Below, in pieces: positions 9,684-16,709 of a DNA stretch of 37,210 nt. This DNA comes from a virus. The notes beneath the pieces were generated by a model, which saw nothing but the letters and a program-made list of their open reading frames with translations, was not told the origin of the DNA and made no database searches. The DNA lies in the IMG/VR virus record IMGVR_UViG_3300043446_004179, positions 1-37,210 of that record; one strand, written 5' to 3'. Made by a program: the position numbers and the translations under genes. Positions within the stretch are counted from its first letter, which is position 1. The number at the start of each line of letters is the position of its first letter.

Positions 9684-10145
9684 TTATGGGCGTTTTGCCT
9701 TCGCTTTGGCATCAACTGCCTTCATAAGCTGAGAATAATCTCTATTGAGGGCACTTGCTACCGCCGCAACCTCTTTGTTTTCATTCAAAACTTGGGCTGG
9801 AATGGTTTTGATCGTGTCCATTACAGTTGGAGCGGTTGCTTCTTCTTCCAACGGAACTCCGCCGACGGTTTCATTCAATACCTGATTCAATATTGGATTG
9901 GATGTAAATGTTCTTGGAGTCGGAGCGGGAGGTTGCTTCATATTTCCATCTAAGCCAACGTTAAATAGCTTCTTCGTAGGCTTTTGTTGAATAGTAGTAT
10001 CTGTTGTTTTTTGATTTTCCAACAGACCGCTTGAGTTTTGTGTGATTTTTTCCGCCAAAACTTCCATGAGAAGTTGAGGAAGTGCATTATTGACTTCTTC
10101 TTTGACCAACGTTCTTATAATTTCTACTAGTTCGCTCTTTTTCAT
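9684..10145 (-). CDS. Hypothetical baseplate-context protein with 'MKKSEL' N-terminus (153 aa)
   Basis: It opens with a charged amphipathic helix (MKKSELVEIIRTLVKEEV) followed by a Pro/Thr/Gln-rich, probably disordered middle (residues ~55-100) and an Ala-rich C-terminus ending in a basic KAKAKRP. There are no catalytic motifs. The opening resembles that of the protein at 16287-16595 (MKRSELRALIREVIQEW), which suggests a shared short N-terminal module. It lies between the Pro/Ser repeat protein and gp25. There is no Shine-Dalgarno site; a TATTTATA octamer sits 6 nt before the ATG. Confidence 0.6.
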   Translation of the reverse strand: MKKSELVEIIRTLVKEEVNNALPQLLMEVLAEKITQNSSGLLENQKTTDTTIQQKPTKKLFNVGLDGNMKQPPAPTPRTFTSNPILNQVLNETVGGVPLEEEATAPTVMDTIKTIPAQVLNENKEVAAVASALNRDYSQLMKAVDAKAKAKRP

Positions 10146-10151
10146 ATATAT

Positions 10152-10159
10152 TATAAATA
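10152..10159 (-). promoter_or_regulatory. TATTTATA octamer before the 153-aa gene
   Basis: The sense-strand octamer lies 6 nt before the ATG at 10145 inside a wholly A/T spacer (TATTTATAATATATATG). Confidence 0.4.
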
Positions 10160-10180
10160 TAATCGTAGTTTAGTTTATTG

Positions 10181-10735
10181 TTATCCTCCGCCACCAATCT
10201 TTGGTAAAGATGGCGCCCCTATAGATGGTATTTTTGATGTTAAATTTGAAGTTGATGGTATTTTTGATGAAAGAGAAGATGCACTTGGAATTTTTGATGT
10301 AAGCGCCGATGCATTTGGCAGCTTGGATGTCAATGAAGAAGCGTTTGGAAATTTTGATGTCAAACCAGAAGCCGCTGCCGCAACTCCTCCTAAAGCACCT
10401 ATACTTGGCAACTTGGATGTTAATGAAGATAAACTTGGCATTCCTTTTGGAGCGCTTACCAAGCCACCTATACCACCAATAGTTTCTGATGAAAAATTTG
10501 GCTTTTTTACACCCGCCAATATTCCGTCTATTCCTTTTGGCTTTGGGATGTCAATTTTTGGCAAATTTGGTTTTGGAATATCAACCTTTGGTAAATCCAT
10601 TTTTGGAATATTCGGCAAATTTGGTTTTGGCAATTGAGGTGATGGTATTTTTGGCAATTCCGTTTTTGGAACACTTGGTAGTGACGGAATCGAAACATTT
10701 GGCGCTGATAACTTTGGAATAGGCAATTCTGGCAT
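10181..10735 (-). CDS. Pro/Ser-rich repeat protein in the baseplate block (184 aa)
   Basis: The protein is almost entirely repetitive. Residues 1-67 are a Pro-Lys-rich array built from LPKP/IPK/LPNIPK units. Residues ~68-95 are a Gly-rich hinge, and residues ~100-175 are a roughly 10-residue repeat of the type [FLI]P[NS]xSxLTSK (FPNASSLTSK, LPNASALTSK, IPSASSLSSK, IPSTSNLTSK). It ends LPKIGGGG. The ribosome site is unusually good for this window (AGAGGATTAATATG), and it starts 1 nt after the gp5-like stop. The periodicity suggests an extended fibrous element, perhaps a spike-tip, hub-linker or tape-like component; this is inference. It has no HxH motifs of the kind used to bind metal at spike tips. 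Confidence 0.6.
   Translation of the reverse strand: MPELPIPKLSAPNVSIPSLPSVPKTELPKIPSPQLPKPNLPNIPKMDLPKVDIPKPNLPKIDIPKPKGIDGILAGVKKPNFSSETIGGIGGLVSAPKGMPSLSSLTSKLPSIGALGGVAAAASGLTSKFPNASSLTSKLPNASALTSKIPSASSLSSKIPSTSNLTSKIPSIGAPSLPKIGGGG
10216..10366 (-). repeat. ~30-bp degenerate tandem repeat inside the Pro/Ser repeat gene
   Basis: On the plus strand the motif 'ttTgATG...GgaatTTTTGATG' recurs every ~30 nt about five times. It encodes the 10-residue [FLI]PxxSxLTSK unit. Copies are diverged at wobble positions, so the array is older than the perfect tandem repeats elsewhere in the window. Confidence 0.6.
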
Positions 10736-10736
10736 A

Positions 10737-12245
10737 TTAATCCTCTGTCAATGTTCCACCGTCATACCCAGGCGCACCCCCGCCACCAACCGTGAATACA
10801 CGCTGACTCATCAACGATGGTAAAGAATCTCTGAGAGCGATCAGCTGCTCCTTCATAGTTCTCAACTGAGATGCATAATTTTTCATCTTGCTTGCCCAAT
10901 CTGGTTTTGGTGGCATCTGCATATCTTTTCGAGAATCCATGTCGTGCACATGTTGTGCATGCCAATTTTCAGCCTGATCAATCAGCAAATCTGTTTGTGC
11001 TATTATCCAATTGCACAATTGATATAGCCAAAATACACTTGTTCTGCCCAACAGCACCGGTTCATCCTCGTCTCCATATGCTCCAAGATATATCTTCGGC
11101 GAGTTTATCGTCGTTTGAGCATTTGTGGTAATCACAACTTGCTTATGAGCATCAACAGTATACTCATCATCGGTCACTATTGCATATCTCTTCTTTGAAA
11201 AATGGAATGTTTCGTTTGCTTTTGATGAGAAAATCAATCTATCACTGTTTATTACAATTTGATCACCATCTTGTTTTGGATATTCAAAATCGGTGGAACC
11301 ATCGGGTGAATAATTCGCTTGTTCTTCTTTTATTCCCATTTGGAACATTATCTTCTTCGTCGCAGTTATGAAATCGGAGATGGTTTTACCCGATGTGAAA
11401 TGCATGGAAGATCCGTCCTTGTTGATATCCTCTTCCGTATATCCTTTCGCGCTTAATCCTTGTTCACCTTGTATTGGCGCTTGGCGATTTCTGATCAATA
11501 TCTTTGGGTTTCCTCCACCATCCTCATATTCTCCCAATCCATTGTCATTTTCTCTGACATTATCATACGATCCAAATCTTATAGTTGATCCAAACCGTGA
11601 TTCTAAGATTGTATCTCCTTCGTATCTTTTCAAAGCACGAATTTTTGGATTAAACTTAAAATAGTTTCCAAGGATTCCTGTGTAATTTTTTCCTCCATCA
11701 AAATTTAACTTAGATTCTGGACCTTCGTACTTTTCTTCCGTATATTCGTTTATATTTTCCTCGACTTTTCCGGCAACTCGCTCTGTTATAAACGAAGCAT
11801 TGCTATTGACCAAGGATTTGAAATTCAATTTTCTGGTATAATAGAATTTACCAAGATATTGAGCCACGACCACAGTTTCATTCATCAATGGCCACTCGGT
11901 TATTCCAGTGTTTTCCATTGGATATGCCCAATTCAGATTTTCCTTCAATTTGTTACGCTCTGAATTTAGAAATCTGAACTTTATGCACCCTATTCTTCCA
12001 TAATCAACCGAACCTTGTTCCGCCTTTTTTCCATCTATGTTTGGTGGAACGCTGTCCACGTCCACGGAATTATTTTGCACCTCTGGATGATTTTCATCAT
12101 ATATGACATCCAATACAACTGCCTCTTCAAGCTCATAAAACAAGGCAGTTTCTGGCTTTGTTCTCAGCACAAATCCAATAGAAGCAAGCCTATCGTCCTG
12201 CTTGACATTAAGGTCGCTTCTTCGATTTATGATGATGTGGGACAT
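10737..12245 (-). CDS. Baseplate hub/spike protein, gp5-like (502 aa)
   Basis: The N-terminal ~150 residues look like an OB-fold/hub region (FYELEEAVVLDVIYDE, GRIGCIKFRF, then PLMNETVVVAQYLGKFYYTR). Residues ~205-260 carry a segment I associate with spike-type proteins of T4-like environmental phages: GDTILESRFGSTIRFGSYD ... GNPKILIRNRQ. A beta-rich stretch follows (QIVINSDRLIFSSKANETFHFS; TVDAHKQVVITTNAQTTINS; KIYLGAYGDEDEPVLLGR), compatible with the OB-fold-plus-beta-helix plan of spikes. The C-terminal ~90 residues are helical and end VGGGGAPGYDGGTLTED. No lysozyme catalytic region like that of T4 gp5 is evident. It directly abuts the upstream 126-residue gene (no gap). Confidence 0.7.
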   Translation of the reverse strand: MSHIIINRRSDLNVKQDDRLASIGFVLRTKPETALFYELEEAVVLDVIYDENHPEVQNNSVDVDSVPPNIDGKKAEQGSVDYGRIGCIKFRFLNSERNKLKENLNWAYPMENTGITEWPLMNETVVVAQYLGKFYYTRKLNFKSLVNSNASFITERVAGKVEENINEYTEEKYEGPESKLNFDGGKNYTGILGNYFKFNPKIRALKRYEGDTILESRFGSTIRFGSYDNVRENDNGLGEYEDGGGNPKILIRNRQAPIQGEQGLSAKGYTEEDINKDGSSMHFTSGKTISDFITATKKIMFQMGIKEEQANYSPDGSTDFEYPKQDGDQIVINSDRLIFSSKANETFHFSKKRYAIVTDDEYTVDAHKQVVITTNAQTTINSPKIYLGAYGDEDEPVLLGRTSVFWLYQLCNWIIAQTDLLIDQAENWHAQHVHDMDSRKDMQMPPKPDWASKMKNYASQLRTMKEQLIALRDSLPSLMSQRVFTVGGGGAPGYDGGTLTED

Positions 12246-12626
12246 TTATTTGGTGTTATTTTTGATTTCTTCAGGAGCTTGAACAGCTTTTGCGGTTTCT
12301 TCTATTGCCGACATCAATTGCTTCTTTTCCTCGTCACTCAGCATTAAATTCCCAGCCTCTGCTTCGTTACCTCCTTTTCCAGACATAATTCTTTGAACAA
12401 TTGCTGCGAGCTTTATAAGCTGTTCATCATTTCTTATTCCAACATCAAAGTATTCTTTGAGCAAAGGCACAACCATCACAGCATCATTGATTGTTTTGAT
12501 CATTTCTCTCAAATCAGTGATCAACACATCAATTTGCTGCTTTTTTTCTTCACTGTTTTTCACAATATCCTTGCACAGTGAAGCAAAGCTTTTTCCTTTG
12601 TATAACTCAAAGTCGGAGGTTTCCAT
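12246..12626 (-). CDS. Hypothetical helical protein upstream of the spike gene (126 aa)
   Basis: The sequence is mostly charged helix: METSDFELYKGKSFASLCKD, then VKNSEEKKQQIDVLITDLREM, and a C-terminal DEEKKQLMSAIEETAKAVQ. A short Gly-rich linker lies near residue 85. No known domain is recognised. It begins the transcribed baseplate block, directly before the gp5-like gene with no spacer, so a chaperone or assembly factor for the spike/hub is possible but unproven. A TATTTATA octamer is 4 nt before the ATG and no ribosome site is visible. Confidence 0.6.
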   Translation of the reverse strand: METSDFELYKGKSFASLCKDIVKNSEEKKQQIDVLITDLREMIKTINDAVMVVPLLKEYFDVGIRNDEQLIKLAAIVQRIMSGKGGNEAEAGNLMLSDEEKKQLMSAIEETAKAVQAPEEIKNNTK

Positions 12627-12630
12627 ATAC

Positions 12631-12638
12631 TATAAATA
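12631..12638 (-). promoter_or_regulatory. TATTTATA octamer before the baseplate block
   Basis: The sense octamer is 4 nt before the ATG at 12626. It is the natural place for a promoter driving the baseplate block, just downstream of the sigma-factor gene. Confidence 0.4.
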
Positions 12639-12654
12639 GTCCAGTATATATGTT

Positions 12655-13560
12655 TTATAGCGCAATCATACCTCTGTTCATATACTCACTTTTTATATTA
12701 GATTGTGGACCCGCCATCTTGTTGATTACTTTTGTTATATGCTGAGTTTGGCAGTCTGCGATCTCTCGTATATATAGATACAATGCCTTTTTGTTGAATA
12801 CATCGATTCTATCTGAATTTCTGAATATTTCAATAACCGCGTTGGCAATTTTCAAATCGCGTTCTTTGGTAAAATATTTGCCGACATTCTTGTCCCAATA
12901 TTCAACCATCAAACGAATAAATTCACGAGTTTCACTTTCCTGCTTTTCATGCTCTGGTTCTATCACAAATTCTCCAGATTCTCCTATTTGCTCACAAATT
13001 TCAACATGCTTTTTAAAACGACGATATGTGGTATTATTATCCAAGATAAACCAATGTTTTGCCACGATGCTAAAATAGCTGAATGCTTTGCCCTTACCTT
13101 TTTCATATTTGGCAATATTTGCGACCATATGTGATATTGCTTGTTTTTGGATTTCAAGGGGACTTACATCCGCATAACTGAATTTGAATGTATTGTATAC
13201 ATTCTCTGCAATTTTGGCAAACGCAGCCTGTATTTTTTCGTTGTAAATTCTATCTTTTTCCTTGGGATCCTCGGTTTCGTTGTACGCAACGATGGCATCT
13301 TCGGTATCGTGTGTGAAATACACATTCGATACCTTCTTATCCTCGGAATTTAATTGAACTTTTTTGGATTTACTTCCTTTTGGTCTTCCACGTGGACGAG
13401 AAAGTTTCTCTGGTATATGTGGTTCCCCTGAAGTTATAATCTGCTTTTTAATCTTTTTCAGTCGCGTATTTTTCGAAGGAGTATTTTTTGAAACCTTTTT
13501 AATTTTCTTGACTTTTTTTGCTATCTTTTTGGACTTGTTAATCCGCTTGCGTTTCTTCAT
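12655..13560 (-). CDS. 55: RNA polymerase sigma factor for late transcription, T4 gp55-like, with basic AT-hook extension
   Basis: The protein has 301 residues against about 185 for T4 gp55. Residues 1-67 are an extra Lys-rich arm ending in an AT-hook core (RPRGRPKGSK, residues 55-64). Residues ~105-185 resemble sigma region 2 of gp55-type factors: EIQKQAISHMVANIAKYEKG, then KAFSYFSIVAKHWFI (core-polymerase and -10 recognition). The C-terminal third has the gp55-like segment ERDLKIANAVIEIFRNSD followed by NKKALYLYIREIADCQTQ and HITKVINKM. T4 gp55 uses a hydrophobic/acidic C-terminal tail to bind the sliding clamp; here the end is SEYMNRGMIAL, so that tail is not obvious. It lies just upstream of the baseplate block. 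Assignment rests on remembered family patterns. Confidence 0.75.
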   Translation of the reverse strand: MKKRKRINKSKKIAKKVKKIKKVSKNTPSKNTRLKKIKKQIITSGEPHIPEKLSRPRGRPKGSKSKKVQLNSEDKKVSNVYFTHDTEDAIVAYNETEDPKEKDRIYNEKIQAAFAKIAENVYNTFKFSYADVSPLEIQKQAISHMVANIAKYEKGKGKAFSYFSIVAKHWFILDNNTTYRRFKKHVEICEQIGESGEFVIEPEHEKQESETREFIRLMVEYWDKNVGKYFTKERDLKIANAVIEIFRNSDRIDVFNKKALYLYIREIADCQTQHITKVINKMAGPQSNIKSEYMNRGMIAL

Positions 13561-13563
13561 ATT

Positions 13564-13818
13564 TTATTTAATTTTATCGTCAAATTCTTTTGTAATTCTA
13601 ACAATCTCCGAGAAGACAAAACCTACATCGTCGTCTTTTTCAAACAAATTTCTGTCATCAACGGCCTTGATACGTGTGTATACTGAATCGATCTCAGTAC
13701 GAAACATATTCAACCAATCTTCATAAACTTCAATCTTTTTGAGAAGATTATAACATGCATATCCCAACGCACAAGTCGTTAGGAAGAATATAACCATTAA
13801 CGTCCATAATATCCACAT
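13564..13818 (-). CDS. Small single-pass membrane protein (84 aa)
   Basis: I choose ATG 13818-13816 because a strong GGAGG lies 9 nt upstream (TTGGAGGAATAAATTTATG). The longer frame from 13866 would add a basic leader overlapping the previous gene by 44 nt. Residues 1-25 (MWILWTLMVIFFLTTCALGY) form one membrane segment or uncleaved signal anchor. The rest is an acidic helical domain with EDWLNMFRTEIDSVYTRIKAV, then LFEKDDDVGFVF and SEIVRITKEFD. I recall this tail pattern in other T4-like environmental phages without a known function. It ends 3 nt before the sigma-factor start. Confidence 0.7.
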   Translation of the reverse strand: MWILWTLMVIFFLTTCALGYACYNLLKKIEVYEDWLNMFRTEIDSVYTRIKAVDDRNLFEKDDDVGFVFSEIVRITKEFDDKIK

Positions 13819-13822
13819 AAAT

Positions 13823-13984
13823 TTATTCCTCCAATTCACTATCCTCGTCTTCTTCTTCCACTTCATATCCCAGTTCTTCTTTAAGAATAGTCAGAGCATC
13901 TTCTACAGACGGCCAACTACGATATTCAAGTGCATATTCCAACATTTCTTTGATTTCTTCCAGATTATCTGTGTTGATATTCAT
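13823..13984 (-). CDS. Small acidic protein (53 aa)
   Basis: A 53-codon frame runs from ATG 13984-13982 to TAA 13825-13823. It begins 1 nt after the deformylase stop and ends 4 nt before the membrane-protein ATG; its last codons supply that gene's Shine-Dalgarno site. The product starts MNINTDNLEEIKEMLEYALE, contains YRSWPSVEDALTILKEELGY and ends in a strongly acidic tail (EVEEEDEDSELEE). Both helices are amphipathic. The tight fit between neighbours and the absence of overlap support a real gene. Function is unknown. Confidence 0.65.
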   Translation of the reverse strand: MNINTDNLEEIKEMLEYALEYRSWPSVEDALTILKEELGYEVEEEDEDSELEE

Positions 13985-13985
13985 A

Positions 13986-14600
13986 TTATAGGATTTTCCA
14001 ACCTTGATTCAAAAGCTCTAGCGCTTTCTTGTATTTTATATATTGGGTTTCTCCATCTTTTTCTATCACAACCTTATCATTTCTGCCATGTTTTACGGCT
14101 TTTTCAACTTTTTGCACATATCTGACCCCATCATCCACCATAAGAACTCCATTCGTATGATCTATTTCATGTTGAATACATACACATTCAAGCAATCCAT
14201 AATCCGAACCAACTGTTTCTTGTGTGATTGGTTCTGTGTCTGGCCCGAATGACAGCGGATTTGCATGATTCAACGTTGAAATTGTTACTTTCAACGAACG
14301 AATTGTGTTTACAAGTTTTCCAGGAATGCTCAAACATCCTTCTGTGAATACAAGCTTTTCCTTGCTCGATTCTACAATGGTTGGATTCATCAATATGATT
14401 GGATTTGCATCTTTTCTTACTCTTATTATCGATACCGCCTTTGGTATTCCTATTTGAATGGCACTCAATCCTATACCATTTGATAGCTCGTCGAGTGCTT
14501 CAATCAATTGCTTTGCTATTTGCTCTCCTTCTTCGATACTTTTTACTGGCTCTGTTTTCTTGTGAAGAAAATCTTTGTTTTTGATTATCTTGTAACGCAT
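13986..14600 (-). CDS. def: Peptide deformylase
   Basis: It removes the formyl group from nascent protein N-termini. All three signatures are present: motif 1 GIGLSAIQ (residues 42-49, with Ser where the family usually has Ala), motif 2 EGCLS (87-91, metal-ligand Cys89), and motif 3 QHEIDHTNG (143-151, two His ligands and catalytic Glu). An insertion between motifs 2 and 3 (residues ~111-133) is longer than usual. A C-terminal tail of ~45 residues beyond the catalytic core (KVEKAVKHGRNDKVVIEKDG) also goes beyond short cyanophage deformylases. Deformylase genes are well known in marine phages and are thought to speed maturation of host or phage proteins. Confidence 0.93.
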   Translation of the reverse strand: MRYKIIKNKDFLHKKTEPVKSIEEGEQIAKQLIEALDELSNGIGLSAIQIGIPKAVSIIRVRKDANPIILMNPTIVESSKEKLVFTEGCLSIPGKLVNTIRSLKVTISTLNHANPLSFGPDTEPITQETVGSDYGLLECVCIQHEIDHTNGVLMVDDGVRYVQKVEKAVKHGRNDKVVIEKDGETQYIKYKKALELLNQGWKIL

Positions 14601-14631
14601 ATATGTGATTAATAACTAAATAGAACTCACA

Positions 14632-14659
14632 TATATATGAATATATTTACATTTGTCAA
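14632..14659 (-). promoter_or_regulatory. Candidate sigma70-like promoter for the deformylase gene
   Basis: On the minus strand TTGACA (14659-14654) is followed after 16 nt by TATATA (14637-14632), giving a ~25-nt leader before the ATG at 14600. A CTATTTAG element (14623-14616) lies between. The 11-mer TTGACAAATGT recurs exactly upstream of dnaK (18617-18607). The region is very A/T-rich, so chance matches to -10 are easy. Confidence 0.4.
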
Positions 14660-14683
14660 TATATAATAAATAATATTTGACAA

Positions 14684-16225
14684 TTAGCGAGGAGAAACTT
14701 TTCCACTGACAATACCATGAGGAATCGGTGGAGGCGGAGGCGGAACATTGTTTTCGATGGATTCTTCGGATTCTATGGGATCTGAAATTTGGACCAAAAG
14801 TTCCGTGGGTATTGGTGTGAGCGTTGCCGTTGGTGTTACCGTTGGAGTCGGCGTTGGTGTTGGAGTATCGGATTGTGTTGGAGTCGGTGTTGGAGTCGGC
14901 GTTTTAGTTGGAAACGGTAACGGCGTTGCAATTGGGGTTTCTTTGGGAACAATGTCTGGAGATTTTGACTGTGGCATCTTTTCTTTTTTTTCTGAAATCA
15001 TCACGTTAAATGCCAATACAAGACAAACTGCAAGCGGGTCAAATACGAGCATAATGGACCATATAAATCCATTCACTGCGGTATCCAATGGAATATTAAG
15101 ACTCTTTGCTATGAATTTAAATGTACCTACATCGGTGTGAATTATTTTTTCTTTATATTCATCATTCTGTGCGTGTATTACTTTTATCTCGTCCCTGTTT
15201 TTCTGCGCCTTTATTTTGTTTTTTTCGACCTGCTCGGCTTTTGTGTTATTCAAATCTGCAATTTTTTTGTCCGATTCCCTATTGTACGCCGATATTTCAT
15301 CCATAGTTTTTACATTCTCTTGTTCTATGGATTTCACACTGGCTTCAGCTTCCGTTCTTTGATTTTTTCCACGATTTTCAATCGTTGTAATACGATCATT
15401 GTATGCTTTTACTTGATCATTGTAATCTCTTCTCAGCTTCTCTATTCTATCCTGAGAAGATTTTATCTGAATATCGATGTCCGCACGTTCTTTAGCCTGA
15501 CCTTCTTTCACAAGTCTTGCTTGTTCTAATCCATTCTTTTTGAATAATCCACCAGTTCCTTCATCCATCCATCTTTGAACTTCCTTATCAAGTATCTCGA
15601 GCCGAGAATTGTACAGTTTTATTTGTTCCAGTTCTTTCGATGTATCCGATTCAAGCGCAGACTTTGATATCTCAAGTCCCTGTTTTGCCGCTAATATTTC
15701 TGAAGAATTGTCTCTGCCAGATTCTATTGATTTTCTTATGTTTTCTATTTGTTTTGTACGATCATCAATCAATTTTAGTCTTTGATCTATAAACTTTTTC
15801 CTGTTTTCATTTATGGCGGTTGCTTCTGCTTCATTGTATGGATCTTTTCCAAAATCAATGATCTCTTTCTCAAGCTCTTTTATCTTCGTTTCATTCAATT
15901 GTATTTGCTGTTCAAAACCTTGAACAGCTACATTTGTCGCATTGTATCCAGCACTCAAATATCCATAAATTCCAACGGAAGTGATGCCCATAAGGAACAA
16001 TGTGGCGATCATCATGTATGTTTTCATCAACAAGCCTATATCGTTCCATTTTTGTTTGAGAAATGTGGCAGTTATCAATTTTCCAATTTCAAGAGCGGCA
16101 CCCATTACTATTATGGAAATTCCCCCACCAACAAACAATAATTTGAGTCCAACGATACTAAAATATGCTCCACATGCCGCTATGACAATCGCAGCCAATA
16201 ATACCAAATAAGCTAAGAATTTCAT
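14684..16225 (-). CDS. Multi-pass coiled-coil membrane protein with Thr-Pro-rich C-terminal tail (513 aa)
   Basis: Residues ~1-25, 28-50 and 68-91 are three hydrophobic membrane segments (FLAYLVLLAAIVIAA; LLFVGGGISIIVMGAALEIG; MMIATLFLMGITSVGIYGYL). Residues ~100-370 are a long charged coiled coil, followed by a fourth hydrophobic segment at ~385-412 (FIWSIMLVFDPLAVCLVLAF). The tail from ~422 is low-complexity: [20 protein letters not shown], then a VPPPPPPIP stretch and GIVSGKVSPR. The segment plan suggests an inner-membrane protein with a large helical domain. The TP tail matches linkers in the virion proteins far upstream, which is odd for a membrane protein. Function is unknown; host-membrane remodelling, exclusion or lysis control are open options. 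Confidence 0.7.
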   Translation of the reverse strand: MKFLAYLVLLAAIVIAACGAYFSIVGLKLLFVGGGISIIVMGAALEIGKLITATFLKQKWNDIGLLMKTYMMIATLFLMGITSVGIYGYLSAGYNATNVAVQGFEQQIQLNETKIKELEKEIIDFGKDPYNEAEATAINENRKKFIDQRLKLIDDRTKQIENIRKSIESGRDNSSEILAAKQGLEISKSALESDTSKELEQIKLYNSRLEILDKEVQRWMDEGTGGLFKKNGLEQARLVKEGQAKERADIDIQIKSSQDRIEKLRRDYNDQVKAYNDRITTIENRGKNQRTEAEASVKSIEQENVKTMDEISAYNRESDKKIADLNNTKAEQVEKNKIKAQKNRDEIKVIHAQNDEYKEKIIHTDVGTFKFIAKSLNIPLDTAVNGFIWSIMLVFDPLAVCLVLAFNVMISEKKEKMPQSKSPDIVPKETPIATPLPFPTKTPTPTPTPTQSDTPTPTPTPTVTPTATLTPIPTELLVQISDPIESEESIENNVPPPPPPIPHGIVSGKVSPR

Positions 16226-16232
16226 TATAGTA

Positions 16233-16240
16233 TATAAATA
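16233..16240 (-). promoter_or_regulatory. TATTTATA octamer before the coiled-coil membrane protein
   Basis: The sense octamer is 7 nt before the ATG at 16225 (CTATTTATATACTATAATG). No ribosome-binding site lies between. Confidence 0.4.
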
Positions 16241-16286
16241 GTCATATATACCAAAAAAAGCTTTCTAACTTCAGCCCCAACAACAA

Positions 16287-16595
16287 TCAGTTGTCTGCTT
16301 TTGGTAACTTCATCAAATCGATGGCGGTTTGTGGTCCGCTTCCTATTTGACGAACATAATCTGGCCAATCTCTGCGATTTTTTATATTTTCCGGATTATC
16401 CTTATTCTTTTTTATGAAAGTTTTCAACGCATTTGCTCTTTCGGAAGTCTTTTTCATTAACTCTTCTACATCATCCAATACTGATATAGCTCCGTCATAG
16501 TCACCTTTTCCAATTTTATCATACAACGACTCATCGCCACTGGACCACTCTTGTATTACCTCTCTAATCAATGCTCGCAGTTCGGATCTCTTCAT
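16287..16595 (-). CDS. Hypothetical protein with 'MKRSEL' N-terminus (102 aa)
   Basis: The frame is open from 16700, but that extension would run through a perfect terminator hairpin and reads as unlikely protein, so I use ATG 16595-16593. The product starts MKRSELRALIREVIQEW, like the protein at 9684-10145, and continues with acidic helices (LYDKIGKGDYDGAISVLDDV; EELMKKTSERANALKTFIKK) before a WPDYVRQIGSGPQTAIDL end. No catalytic motif is seen. A TATTTATA octamer 5 nt upstream, right after the dnaK terminator, suggests that transcription restarts here. Confidence 0.65.
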   Translation of the reverse strand: MKRSELRALIREVIQEWSSGDESLYDKIGKGDYDGAISVLDDVEELMKKTSERANALKTFIKKNKDNPENIKNRRDWPDYVRQIGSGPQTAIDLMKLPKADN

Positions 16596-16600
16596 AATAA

Positions 16601-16608
16601 TATAAATA
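16601..16608 (-). promoter_or_regulatory. TATTTATA octamer between the dnaK terminator and the 102-aa gene
   Basis: The sense octamer is 5 nt before the ATG at 16595 and just downstream of a rho-independent terminator, the position expected of a new promoter. This is one of the stronger contextual supports for the motif being transcriptional. Confidence 0.45.
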
Positions 16609-16620
16609 TATATCAAATAT

Positions 16621-16652
16621 AAAAAACAACCCCCGAGAAATCGGGGGTTGTT
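16621..16652 (-). terminator. Rho-independent terminator after dnaK
   Basis: Perfect 12-bp stem (AACAACCCCCGA / TCGGGGGTTGTT), a 4-nt loop and, on the minus strand, a T-run followed by TATATTTG. It ends the hsp20-dnaK unit about 60 nt past the dnaK stop. Confidence 0.92.
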
Positions 16653-16709
16653 AGGGGTGATAGGAAACCACCCTCCACCAGTCAGCATAATGGCTGACAC
16701 ATATAACCT

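Noticed and set aside
16681-16698. Small hairpin GTCAGC-N6-GCTGAC just after the dnaK stop
   Set aside because: The stem is only 6 bp with no T-run, and the strong terminator lies directly downstream.
16596-16700. N-terminal extension of the 102-aa protein to ATG 16700
   Set aside because: It would run through a perfect terminator hairpin; the ATG at 16595 follows a TATTTATA site and gives a family-like start.
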